This document shows positions 42,738 to 53,142 of a DNA stretch of 64,000 bases, piece by piece. The position numbers and the translations under genes were made by a program. A model generated the notes under the pieces. That model worked only from the letters and a program-made list of their open reading frames with translations. It made no database searches and was not told the DNA's origin. The stretch's first letter is position 1, and each line of letters opens with the position of its first letter. The DNA comes from Ctenosaura bakeri (Eukaryota; Chordata; Lepidosauria; Squamata; Iguanidae), in assembly GCA_948474755.1 (NCBI GenBank), contig CAOLHI010000964.1, forward strand, positions 399,001-463,000, read 5' to 3'.

Positions 42738-43760
42738 CTCATAGAATCATAGAAATGTAGAGTTGGAAGAGACCCCAGGGCCATCCAGTCCAACCCCCTG
42801 CCATGCAGAAACACCCTCAAAGCCCTCCCTTGGACAGATGACCATTCAGCCTCTGCTTAAAAACCTCCAAAGAAGGAGGAGCCTCCACCACACTCCATGG
42901 AGGCAGCAGATTCCACTGCCGGACAGCCCTGGCCAGTCAGGAAGTCCTTCCTGAGGTTCAGGTGGAATCTCCTTTCCTGCAGCTTGAATCCATTGCTCCT
43001 TGTCCTGGTCTCTGGAGCAGCAGAAAACAAGCCCTCTCCCTCCTCTACGTGGCATCCCTTCAAATATTTAAACATGACTCTCATGTCCCCTCTTAACCTT
43101 CTCTTCTGCAGACAAACAGACCAGCTCTCTAAGTCTATCCTCATAGGGCTTCATGGCTTCCAGGCCCCTCACCATTTTGGTCGCCCTCCTCTGGACTCGC
43201 TCCAGCTTGACCATGTCCTTCTTGAATTGGGGTGCCCAGAACTGTACACAGTATTCAAGATGGAGGTCTAACCAAAGCAGAGTAGAGCGGTACCAGTACC
43301 TCCCTCGATCTAGACACCAGACTCCTATGGATGCAGCCGAGAATTGCATTGGCTTTCTTGGCTGCCGCATCACACTGCTGGCTCATGTTCAGCTTGTGGT
43401 CTATGAAGACTCCTAGATCCCTTTCACACGTCCTGCTATCCAGCCACATGTCCCCCATCCTATATTTCTGTATTCCATTCTTTCTCCCTAAGTGTAGGAC
43501 CTTCCACTTCTCTCTGTTGAATTTCATTTTGTTCGTCCTGGCCCAGCTCTCCAATCTATCCAAGTCATTTTGAATTTTGATCCTGTCCTCCGGCGTATTA
43601 GCAACCCCTCCCAGTTTGGTATCATCTGCAAACTTGATGAGCATGCCCTCTATTCCTTCATCCAAGCCGTTGATAATATTGAACAGCACTGGGCCCAGAC
43701 AGAACCCTGTGGCACCCCAGCAGCCACTCACTCATTCTTAGAGAATAAAAACCTGCTCAC
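42738..43760 (-). mobile_element. CR1 LINE, longest copy, reverse-transcriptase C-terminal part
   Basis: The reverse strand shows GPVLFNIINGLDEGIEGMLI, then KFADDTKLGG (the FADD catalytic motif of the reverse transcriptase, in one frame), LESWARTNKMKFNREKWKVL and [20 protein letters not shown], followed after a frameshift by the C-terminal domain and the 3' tail. 5'-truncated within the palm domain, and frame-broken, so inactive. Confidence 0.92.
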
Positions 43761-44304
43761 TGGACATTTTGCAGTCCCCACCCTCACACCTTGGGCCTTT
43801 TTTTGGCAGTCCACGCGACCCTCAGGGGGTCCCAGGGTAGGAAACCAGCCCTAGAGCTGGCCATGGTTGCCCCTCGGGTTTCAAAGTCACAGGAGCCCAG
43901 CCAGAAAAAAGAGTTGGTCACCCACTTTATCCTTCCCTCCCTTCCTTCTTCCCCTCTCTGGGAATCGGCTTCCGACCCCTCCATTCCTTGTGAACCTCGG
44001 AAACGGGACGCAAAATTTGGGTTTCCATCCATTTCTAACCTCCCCTCCCTTCCCGTCTGCAGCCGTCCACCGCCTCCTACCCCCAACCCGGTTTCCTCTC
44101 TAACCAACCTTTAATTTCACAGCTTCCGATATTATCTTGTATTTCTGTGTCACATTTTTTTTCGGTGGGGGAAAAAAAAAACCATACATACACCCATGAT
44201 GCACACATGCCGACCCAGAAAGAAAAAAAAATTTCTAAAGATTGTTTGTATTTTGCTAAACGAAAAAAAAGAAATATTGCTTTTTCCCCTTTTTGATGAA
44301 CCAA
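43761..44304. other. Intron 1 just before exon 2
   Basis: CT-rich and A-runs (44,170-44,270). No repeat recognised. Confidence 0.4.
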
Positions 44305-44386
44305 AAAACGATCTCTTTTTTTCTTGATCTTTCTCTCTCTTTTTCCCCTGTCCCATTTTTCTTTTTTCTTCTTTTTTCTTGCTCTT
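44305..44386 (+). promoter_or_regulatory. Long polypyrimidine tract upstream of cassette exon 2
   Basis: About 80 nt of nearly unbroken T/C, including CTTTCTCTCTCTTTTTCCCC, lies directly before the exon 2 acceptor. Such tracts both define the 3' splice site and bind PTB-type repressors (UCUU/CUCUCU motifs). Repression by PTB here is an inference. Confidence 0.55.
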
Positions 44387-44388
44387 AG

Positions 44389-44445
44389 GTCCGCTCACGA
44401 AAAAGCGTGAGGAGGCATCAACTAACAATCCCACTCCAGACGAAG
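44389..44445 (+). CDS. NLGN2: Neuroligin exon 2: 57-nt cassette encoding the splice-site-A insert
   Basis: This 57-nt exon keeps phase 1 at both ends. It encodes 19 residues, GPLTKKREEASTNNPTPDE, with the first Gly split across the exon 1 junction. GPLTKK is the start of the splice-site-A insert of NLGN1 and NLGN2, a surface loop that modulates neurexin and partner binding. The human NLGN2 insert, as I recall it, is about 17 residues, so this one would be slightly longer. The acceptor CTCTTAG follows a pyrimidine tract of about 80 nt. The donor, G|GTATTTTT, is poor after position +3, as expected for an alternative exon. Skipping it joins GAC-G to AT-ATC and leaves ...MEDDIRDS... in frame. It lies between 25.8 kb and 19.4 kb of intron. 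Confidence 0.93.
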
Positions 44446-44455
44446 GTATTTTTCC

Positions 44456-44461
44456 TGCATG
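44456..44461 (+). promoter_or_regulatory. TGCATG (Rbfox-type) element just downstream of exon 2
   Basis: A perfect TGCATG lies 11-16 nt after the exon 2 end. UGCAUG in the proximal downstream intron is the Rbfox binding motif and typically promotes inclusion of neuronal cassette exons. It sits next to a weak donor, which fits regulated splicing. A single 6-mer can occur by chance. Confidence 0.5.
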
Positions 44462-45406
44462 TTTCACATCTTGCTTTTTTTTTAAGAAAAGATTATTTTC
44501 CTTTTTTTGTTGTTTTTTGGTTTTTAACTTCTTCTTTTTTTAAAATAAAAACCAGAACAAATAATATATAAATATATATATATATATATTTTAAAAAAAA
44601 ATATTTTGGAAACCCCCTCCCCCTTTTTTCCTTTTTTTGATCTTCTCTTTGAGCAAAAAGCACCCCCTTCTTGCTTTCCAAAAGCATCAGAAATCTTTGC
44701 CAGTGGTTCCGTTCCTCCTCCTTTCTTTACCTTTTCCTCTGTTTTTTTTTTTCCTTTGTCTTTTTTTGGAAGGGGAAAAAAATTGCCCTGTAATCCAATT
44801 AGGCCAGTAGAAGGGAGGTTTAGAAGAGTTTCTTTTTATTTTTGCTGCTGTTACTGTGCAAGGAAAGGGTTTATTTGGGTTTGTGGGGTGAGTGCCTGTG
44901 TTGGATGGGGGGAGATTGCAGAAAATCAACCCCGTTTTCCCACCGTCTTCTCGTTTGCTAACCCTGCGTTTGCATTTAAAGTGGTTTTCTGCGGAGAATG
45001 AGCAATGTCGGGATGTTGCCCACTGGCGATCAAATTGTGATTAATCTGGTGATTAAGTTGTGTTTAAAAAAAGACGGAGGGAAGAGGAGAAAAAAAGAAG
45101 TTTAATGGGAGAGGTGGGAAGTCTGTATTTGTGATGCAATGGACAGGTCCTCGTCCGAAATACTGCGAACTTTTGGAATTTAGAAAATCAGGGTCTCTCT
45201 TAGCTCATATTGCTTGGGAAAGTTACTTGGAAAGACTCCTAGAATCCCCTAGGCACAATTCTAGAAATGGTAATTTAGGGGGGAAAGTGGTTTTTGGTTT
45301 TTTTTAAGGTAGCCAATCTGGATAGGGGGATTCTGCAGTCCGGAAAAGTAACTTTCCCAAGTTTTGCATTGGTGGCCATGTGCTGTTAATACCATTGCTG
45401 AATCTT
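44462..45406. other. Intron 2 start, T-rich
   Basis: Long T runs, (TA)n at 44,562-44,588. Otherwise no repeat or exon seen. Confidence 0.4.
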
Positions 45407-45600
45407 GGCCGTTTCTGCACTGGAGTGTTATAGCGCTATTATTCCACTTGCAACATCCTATGGAATCCTGGGGTTTGCAGTTTGGGAGGGGCCAGATTGC
45501 AAACTGCAAACCTCAGGATTCTGCAACTGCAAACCCCAGGATTCCATAGGATGTTGCAAGTGGAATAATAGCGCTATAACACTCTAGTGCGGAAATGGCT
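45407..45600. mobile_element. Fold-back family A copy 28
   Basis: The inner right arm is duplicated: CTGCAAACCTCAGGATTCTG precedes the proper CTGCAAACCCCAGGATTCC. Mirrors the inner duplication in copy 11. First fold-back after exon 2. Confidence 0.88.
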
Positions 45601-46644
45601 CCTAAGGTGAGGAAGCCAAAAAGAAAGCAGAGCAAAATTCTTTTGAAACTCTTTTCATAAGGAGAAAGATTTCATCTGTCATTTCTTTAGCAATAGAGAA
45701 ATGAGTTTCTACCCAAAAATTTGGGCTTAAACCCATTCATTGCTTAGGCTCGGTCTGAGTAGACCAATTGCACCAATGAGATTTACGCAAGGGTTGACTC
45801 ACAACTCAGGATTCAAGTTTGATCTGCAGTGCATCATGGAGAACAGGCAAATTGCATCCTCCAGATGTTAAGGACTGCAGATCCCATGGTCCCTGAATGT
45901 TGGCCTGGGTGGATGGGGCCAATGGGCGTTGCAGTCCAAAGCGTCTGGAAGGCATCCTGTGGCCTGCTGCTCCCCAGCATTCTGGTCTGTAGCCTGGCTT
46001 TTAATTACAGTGCACCGTGGGAGTTGTAGTTCTGAGAGCATTGAGGTGAGGGGCCAGTTGCGGCGTGTGGACCGAGTAGGGAAAAGCATCTTGGGAGGTG
46101 CCCTACAGCAGCATTTCTGAGCAAAACGGAAACCAAAACCCAGTAATTTTCCAAATGGAACTTGCATTGCTTAGCAACAAGGGCTGGAGAGGGGTCTAAG
46201 GAACTTGGGTGAGGAGACAAGGAGTAAGGACCAGACCTGTGCACTGGACTATAGATCCCAGAATCCCCCAGTCAGCATGACCAGGTTAACCAAATGGCAT
46301 TAGGAGAAAAAAATTGCCTTCTTGCTTAGGCTATGTGGTCCAGTGGGACACAGACAATCCAAAGTGGGAAAAATAGGGGACACTTTTTATCTGTGGAGCC
46401 CAGCCGTGGAAATCCCACAGCCCTCCGGCTGCATTTGGAAAGCAGGTCCCAGCATTCCTTACCATTAGCTATGCTGCCAATAGCTGCTGGGAGTTAGAAT
46501 CCAAAATTATCATCAGGAGTCCCACCCCTAAGCTTCTCCAAGTGGGATGCCTTTTCCAAATGGGTTCAGTGTCAGCTCCCATCACTCCCCAGACATGTTT
46601 GCTGGGGATGATAGGAGTTGTTGGTCCAGCCCATGGGGGAACCA
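45601..46644. other. Intron 2, nothing recognised
   Basis: Several short TGGGAGTT/GTAGTTCTGA motifs (46,018, 46,486, 46,610) but no repeat family can be named. Confidence 0.35.
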
Positions 46645-46804
46645 TCAGTTATAGCGCTATTATTCCACTTGCAACTCCTATGGAATCCTGGGGTTTGCAG
46701 TTTTAGAGGGGCCGGCCAGCCGCTCCCTAAACTGCAAACCCCAGGATCCATAGGACGTTGCAAGTGGAATTATAGCGCTATAACAGTCTAGTGCAGAAGT
46801 GGCC
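46645..46804. mobile_element. Fold-back family A copy 29 (left end missing)
   Basis: Starts at AGTTATAGCGCTATT; the left terminus is absent. The right end is intact to GAAGTGGCC. Confidence 0.82.
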
Positions 46805-46861
46805 ATAGTGTATTCTAATTGGTAGCAGCTCTCCAGGAAGATAATTTCTTCTTACCTCTTA

Positions 46862-47012
46862 GAATCATAGAATCCTAGAATCATAGAAAGCTAGAGTTGG
46901 AAGGGACCCCAGGGGCCATCCAGTCCAACCCCCTGCCATGCAGGAACACCCTCAAAGCAATCCTGACCGATGGCCATCCAGCCTCTGCTTAAAAACCTCC
47001 AAGGAAGGAGAC
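46862..47012 (-). mobile_element. CR1 LINE 3' tail
   Basis: AATCATAGAATCCTAGAATC then antisense tail to AAACCTCCAAGGAAGGAGAC. Confidence 0.85.
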
Positions 47013-47287
47013 TCTTAGCCTGTTTCTGCTCCACTGAAAATGATGGGATAGAATTTGCTGCCTTCCAAACTCCTCTAATCATGGATCCCTCTTCAAAATT
47101 AGATCCGGAGGTTGGAAAAGTTACCTTTTTGTGGACTAGAATGCTCCAAAAACATACGCTCTGGTAGCCATAGATCTGAAAGAGAGATGGAGAGAGAAAG
47201 TGATGTGCTGTAGGTAATTTGATTTATCAGAGGCTTAAAACTGAAAAGAAGAAAGTGGAAGGGTCGCTTTCTCCAAAAACAATCTTG

Positions 47288-47504
47288 GGCCATTTCCGCA
47301 CTAGCCTGTTATAGCGCGATGATTCCACTTTCAATGTCCTCTGGAATCCTGGGGTTTGCAGTTTCGGGAGGGGCCGGTCGGATGTCCTTTGAGGTCTCTT
47401 CCAACTCTACAGAGGCCGGCCCCTCCCGAAACTGCAAACCCCAGGATTCCAGAGGACGTTGAAAGTGGAATCATCGCGTATAACAGGCTAGTGCAGAAAT
47501 GGCC
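47288..47504. mobile_element. Fold-back family A copy 30 with CR1-derived centre
   Basis: Flanked by TTG at 47,285-47,287 and 47,505-47,507. Same CR1-tail centre as copy 19, in the same orientation (GATGTCCTTTGAGGTCTCTT). Confidence 0.92.
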
Positions 47505-48136
47505 TTGGTTTCAAAAGATCGCAGAATCCAGTTTTGCAGAAAATAGATAGTGTTCCTTTTTTTTTTTAGAAATGTTGTACAGGCTGCATTAATTTCACAC
47601 CCAGAAAAGAACAGAGAAAGCAATTTAAGAAATCAGGTTATTAAAAATAACAAGTCAGTTCTGGAGATAAAGCAATTTCATTTTGCACAATAAATTTTCC
47701 CAGCATAGGCTTCTGTTCTAAGTGTACTTTTTCAAGGATACGAACGGAACAGGCGTGAGAGACGCATTCTGGTTTTTTTTTAGTGGTGTGTTCATACGTG
47801 TGAGAAGTTTATTATTAAATGCCGAAATAATTGTGTTTTCGATAGGTAGACATATGGAGCTACCTCAAGTCACGGTTTGGTTGAAAAGATGGGGTACAAG
47901 TAAAGATAGTATCAGGAATATTAATAATAGTAATAATGGTGATAATGCTGAAGATATTAATCCCAAAGTTTGACCATAGGGGAAATTTGGATGCGTGTCG
48001 GAATCCCTTAGTCCGGAGGTTAAACCTTTCTAAATTCCAAAAACTATGGTGCCATTATATGATAAATAGAGAGAAATGATTCATTTATTATCACGACTTA
48101 AAAGGAGAAATTGAGGGCTCTCTCCAAAAACACTTG
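47505..48136. other. Intron 2, nothing recognised
   Basis: AT-rich, no repeat family named. Confidence 0.35.
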
Positions 48137-48342
48137 GGCCATTTCCGCACAGCTTTATAGGCGATGATTCCATTTCAACTCCTATGGAATCCTGGGGTTT
48201 GCAGTTTCGGGAGGGGCCGGCCGAGTTGGAAGAGACCTCAAAGGACATCTGGCCGGCCCCTCCCGAAACTGCAAACCCCAGGATTCCATAGGAGGTTGAA
48301 AGTGGAATCATCGCACTATAACAGACTAGTGCGGAAATGGCC
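48137..48342. mobile_element. Fold-back family A copy 31 with inverted CR1-derived centre
   Basis: Centre reads AGTTGGAAGAGACCTCAAAG, the inverse of the spacer in copies 19 and 30. The left arm has several 1-bp deletions (GCTTTATAGGCGATG). Confidence 0.88.
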
Positions 48343-48718
48343 TTTGTCTTTATTCGATGGGACTGAAACTGGATTTTGAATCTTAATTTGAGAGAGGAGG
48401 TTGACAAGAGGCAAATAAGTCCTTACCCCATTTTAAAGAGAAAAAGCAATGCAGAAAAAAGAAAATGAAAATTGTGGTTATATTTTATTTTAAAAAATTA
48501 TAGAATACAGCCAGAACTGAGCAGAGTGACCTTTTGGACTACAATTCCCAACATCCCTGCCAAGTGGCCATGTTGACTGGGAGATGCTGGGAGTTTCAGG
48601 CCCCCCCAAAAGGTAACAGCTGGCATTTGGGGGTGATTTACATGGGTGTAAGTTCCCCCATAGAAGCAGTTGGATATTTTTGCCTGACGGGGAAGTCCAT
48701 ATTCAGTGGAAGGTTTTA
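48343..48718. other. Intron 2, nothing recognised
   Basis: Only a short GGACTACAATTCCCAACATC motif at 48,537. Confidence 0.3.
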
Positions 48719-48913
48719 GGCCATTTCCGCACTGGACTGTTATAGTGCTATTATTCCACTTTCAACCTCCTATGGAATCCTGGGGTTTGAGCTTAGGGAG
48801 GGGTCTCAAAGACCAGTCCTCAAAGGCCCCTCCCAAAACTGCAAACCCCAGGATTCCATAGGGTGTTGAAAGTGGAATAATAGCACTATAACAGTCTCGG
48901 TGCAGAAATGGCC
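48719..48913. mobile_element. Fold-back family A copy 32
   Basis: Flanked by TTA at 48,716-48,718 and 48,914-48,916. Spacer CTCAAAGACCAGTCCTCAAA between the arms. Confidence 0.92.
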
Positions 48914-49512
48914 TTAGAAACAAAGGTGTGCCTGTGATCCTCTTGTGTCTTCCATGTGCTTTGCACATTGCAGTCGTGTTTCACATTTCCGTGCCCGTGC
49001 AATCTTGCGGTGTTGCAGTCCGCGAATGCGCAATTATTGCATAAACCTCCCCCCGAGTGGAAAGTCGCATTCCGTCTCCTTGGCGTGGGATCTTAGCCCG
49101 CGTTTCCAAACTCTGTGCTGAGTATTTCACACCGACAGGATTCAAAAGTGCGGCTCTCGTCAACATTTCAGCCCCGAGCAAAAATTAACTTTGAACGGTG
49201 GGAAGCTTGTTGTTATTGTGAGAAAAACGACAGACATACACACACATCCCACTCACACATATGTTGCCAGATTCTCTCTTTGAGGACATCCAGCCCAGAA
49301 AATGGTTTGGGGTTTTTTTGGAGGGGCTGCAGTCCCAGAAGCCGCAAGTTGGAGGTGGTGGGGGTAGAGTCCCTGCAAATAGAAATCTAGTAAATGAAGA
49401 AGAAAGGGAATTGTCTCACCTACTTTGCTAGTTTTCTAGCAGAGGGTTACAAGCAAACACCTAGAAAAGTTGTGGTCCAAGGAAGATAATTTCCAAGGCC
49501 TGGCTTTAGCAG
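48914..49512. other. Intron 2, nothing recognised
   Basis: No repeat or exon identified. Confidence 0.3.
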
Positions 49513-50502
49513 GGCCATTTCCGCACTAGATGGTTATAGCACTATTATTACACTTTCAACACCCTGTGGGATCCTGGGGGTTGCAGTTTAGGCAAGGGAT
49601 TCCATAGGATTCCATAGGATGTTGAAAGTGGAGTGATAGGATTCCATAGTATGTTGAAGGGATTCCACAGGATGTTGAAAGTGGAGTGACAGGATTCCAT
49701 AGGATGTTGAAGGGATTCCACAGGATGTTGAAAGTGGAGTGATAGGATTCCATAGGATGTTGAAAGGATTCATAGGATGTTGCAAGTGGAGTGATAGGTT
49801 TCCATAGGATGTTGAAAGGATTCCATAGGATGTTGAAAGTGGAGTGATAGGATTCCATAGGATGTTGAAAGGATTCCATAGGATGTTGCAAGTGGAGTGA
49901 TAGGTTTCCATAGGATGTTGAAAGGATTCCATAGGATGTTGCAAGTGGAGTGATAGGTTTCCATAGGATGTTGAAAGGATTCCATAGGATGTTGAAAGTG
50001 GAGTGATAGGATTCCATAGGAGGTGAAAGGATTCCATAGGAGGTTGAAAGGATTCCACAGGATGTTGAAAGTGGAGTGATAGGATTCCATAGGATGTTGA
50101 AAGGATTCCACAGGATGTTGAAAGTGGAGTGATAGGATTCCATAGGAGGTTGAAAGGATTCCATAGGATGTTGAAAGTAGAATGATAGGATTCCATAGGA
50201 GGTTGAAAGAATTCATAGGATGTTGAAAGGATTCCACAGGATGTTGAAAGTGGAGTGATAGGATTCCATAGGATGTTGAACGGATTCCACATGATGTTGA
50301 AAGTGGAGTGATAGGATTCCCTAGGATGTTGAACGGATTCCATAGGATGTTGAAAGTGGAGTGATAGGATTCCATAGGATGTTGAACGGATTCCATAGGA
50401 TGTTGAAAGTAGAGTGATAGGATTCCATAGGATGTTGAACGGATTCCATAGGATGTTGAAAGTGGAATAACAGCGCTATAACAGTCGAGTGCGGAAATGG
50501 CC
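49513..50502. mobile_element. Fold-back family A copy 33 expanded to 990 bp by an internal satellite
   Basis: Both termini are intact and flanked by CAG (49,510-49,512 and 50,503-50,505). Inside, from about 49,595 to 50,460, the right-arm core GGATTCCATAGGATGTTGAA is repeated about 30 times, alternating with AGTGGAGTGATAG in units of about 54-58 bp. The expansion therefore happened within a single transposon copy. Confidence 0.95.
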
Positions 50503-50755
50503 CAGGTCACCCTCACCTAACAAAGGAGTGATCTTCCGACCACACAGATGAATCTCCCCACTGTGGACTCATTTCTCCTTCCCTCCCCTGCTGTCTCTTG
50601 AGGAGGAAATTTGCAGCACTCACCTCTGCTTTTAGACCAACAGCTGTCCTGCCATTGCACCCAAATTTGGAAACATGACTTCTTTTAAAATGATGGCTTG
50701 CAGGACTAAGCCAGAAACCTGAACCCACAGTCCTAACTGCTTTTGCAGTTAGTGA

Positions 50756-50890
50756 GGCCATTTCCGCACTACACTCTTGTAGTGCGATTATTCCACTTTC
50801 AACATCCTATGGCCGAAACGGCAAACCCCAGGATTCCATAGGATGTTGGAAGTGGAATCATCACACTATAAGAGTGTAGTGTGGAAAAGG
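50756..50890. mobile_element. Fold-back family A copy 34 (internally deleted)
   Basis: The left arm stops at ATCCTATGG and jumps to CCGAAACGGCAAACCCC. The CTCTTGTAG/CTATAAGAG pair relates it to copy 2. Confidence 0.82.
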
Positions 50891-51277
50891 TAGAGTTTTG
50901 TTGAAAAGGAAAAGGCTGGAACCTTTTTCTTGATTTACTAGAGTTCTACTTGCAAGCATCTCTTCTCCATGCCTGGGAGCAAGAAGGAAATGGTACCGTG
51001 CTCAGAATTCTGGCGTTTAGTTGGGTTTGAAAATTCAGATTTTTCTACAGCAACTCACACAGTATTCCCAAGGCTGTGCTGTTGAGAGATTCTGAGGGGT
51101 TTAAAAAAAAAAAAGAGAGGCCGTTTTCCCAAGGACTGTAAATAAACCCCTTAACAGGGCTCTCAACATGTGGACTAAAATACTATTATGGGGTGCATAC
51201 AAATGGATGGAGTTTTACAAAGAACCCATGCAAACCTTTAAACCCAGGGAACTCCAGGGGTCTCCACGTGGAGCTAG
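50891..51277. other. Intron 2, nothing recognised
   Basis: No repeat or exon identified. Confidence 0.3.
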
Positions 51278-51471
51278 GGCCATTTCCGCACTAGACTGTT
51301 ATAGTGCTATTATTCTGCTTTCAACCTCCTATGGAATCCTGGGGTTTGCAGTTTAGGGAGGGGTCTCAAAGGCCATCCTCAAAGGTCCCTCCCTAAACTG
51401 CAAATCCCAGGATTCCATAGGAGGTTGAAAGTGGAATAATAGCACTATGACAGTCTAGTGCGGAAATGGCC
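51278..51471. mobile_element. Fold-back family A copy 35
   Basis: Spacer CTCAAAGGCCATCCTCAAAG, same subfamily as copy 24. Confidence 0.88.
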
Positions 51472-51657
51472 TTAATGTAAGCCTACCCCAATCTTCAAAT
51501 ACACAGTATATTTTGTTTTGAGGGAGGGTGTTTAACGGAACACTTGATTAAAACAGCCCCATAAAATTCAAGAAACCTCAGTGAAAACAAAAAAGCAGTG
51601 TGAAAAAAAATCAGCTATGATAACCCAGATTTTATGGGTTAGGTTTCCACTAGAGTA

Positions 51658-52490
51658 GAATCATAGAATCCTGGAGTTGGAAGAGACCCCAGGGGCCATC
51701 CAGTCCAATCCCCTGCCATGCAGGAACCCACCTCAAAGCCCTCCTTTGGACAGGTGGCCATCCAGCCTCTGCTTAAAAACCTCCAAAGAAGGAGGAGGCT
51801 CCACCACACTCCACGGAGGCAGCAGCAGATTCCACTGCCGGACAGCTCTGACCATCAGGAAGTTCTTCTTGAGGTTCAGGTGGAATCTCCTTTCCTGCAG
51901 CTTGAATCCATTGCTCCTTGTCCTGGTCTCTGGAGCAGCAGAAAACAAGCCCTCTCCTTCCTCTACGTGGCATCCCTTCAAAGATTTAAACATGGCTATC
52001 ATGTCCCCTCTGAACCTTCTCTTCTGCAGACTAAACATCCCAGCTCTCTCAGCCACTCCTCACAGGGCTTCATGGCTTCCAGACCCTCCACTGTTTTGGT
52101 CGCCCTCCTCTGGACACGTTCCAGCTTGTTGATCTCCTTCTTGAATTGAGGTGCCCAGAACTGGACACAGTATTATTCCAGATAACGTCTGACCAAAGCA
52201 GAATAGATCGGTACTATTGCCTCCCTCTATCTAGACACCATACTCCTACTGATGAAACCAAGGATTGTGTTGGCTTTCTTGGCTGCTGCATCACACTGCT
52301 GGCTCATGTTCAGCATGTGATCTTCGAAGACTCTTAGATCCCTTTCACACATACCGCTGTCCAGCCACGTGTCCCCTATCCTATATTTGTGGATTCCGTT
52401 TTTTCTCCCTAAGTGCAGGACCTTACATTTCTCTCTGTGGATGCTCTGCTCATTTTGTTATCTTTGGCCCAGCTCTCTAATGTGTCATAA
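51658..52490 (-). mobile_element. CR1 LINE 3' end
   Basis: Antisense; the reverse strand shows FKLQERRFHLNLKKNFLMVR and FKSLKGCHVEEGEGLFSAAP. It extends upstream to the region of the HLGRKN-type segment, then meets a (GAT)n tract. Confidence 0.87.
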
Positions 52491-52504
52491 ATATAATAAT
52501 AACA

Positions 52505-52540
<36 letters not shown>
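52505..52540. repeat. (GAT)n microsatellite
   Basis: About 12 units of GAT. Confidence 0.95.
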
Positions 52541-52599
52541 TATGTAATATATATAATAACGTATGTAATATGCTGTAGACCTACAGTATCCTCCAACTG

Positions 52600-52964
52600 T
52601 CCTGATGTAGCAGCGATAGTCCCAATTCATCCTCTGCCATTACACTTTTTTTGAACTGCTTTTATGATAGCCTAGTTTCTCTCTCTTCCTTCCACTTTCT
52701 CCCTTTGTCTCCAGCTTACTTCAATTGCTGCAAACTGAGCTCAGACTGGAAAACCTTTTTTTTTTTTTTGCACTCAGTTCTTTCAGTGGGGAGAGAAGAG
52801 AAAGAGGGCAGAAACTTTCCCTTCCCAGGAGGCTCAAGCAAAAGCAACCTGCTGCAGCCTCTCCTAACTTGTGAATCCCACCCCATTAATGACTTTTGCC
52901 ATTTCGATTGCACTTTGATGCTGCTCTCAACCCCATGTGAAATGTTGGAGGGTATGTTGTACCC
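52600..52964 (+). repeat. Dispersed family D copy
   Basis: AGTCCCAATTCATCCTCTGC, CTTCCCAGGAGGCTCAAGCA, AACCTGCTGCAGCCTCTCCT and GACTTTTGCCATTTCGATTG. The most complete copy, and unclassified. Confidence 0.5.
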
Positions 52965-52965
52965 A

Positions 52966-53142
52966 AGAGAGCCAGCATGGTGTAATGATTTCAGCCTTGG
53001 ACTACGACCGTGGAGACCTGGGTTCGATTCCCTGCTCAGCCATGGAAACCCACTGAGCAACTTTGGGCACATCACACCATCTCAACCTCCAGGAAAGGCT
53101 GCGATGCGCTTGCCTTAGGGTCACTGTAAGCCGTACCCAACA
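52966..53142 (+). mobile_element. tRNA-derived SINE
   Basis: AGAGCCAGCATGGTGTAATG, GACCTGGGTTCGATTCCCTG (intact box B GGTTCGATTCC), CCATGGAAACCCACTGAGCA and CTTAGGGTCACTGTAAGCCG. Confidence 0.82.

Larger units (their letters stand above)
18576..44388 (+). other. NLGN2: NLGN2 intron 1
   Basis: This 25,813-nt intron has GT (GTAAGAG) and AG (CTCTTAG) ends and phase 1. It carries about 19 fold-back family A copies, CR1, SINE and Tigger-like elements, two large tandem arrays and a GC-rich transposon. I found no other coding exon in it. Repeat load explains much of its length. Confidence 0.9.

Noticed and set aside
49556..50516. Repetitive frames of about 200-250 codons on the - strand
   Set aside because: They run through the arm-derived satellite inside a family A element, in three frames at once.
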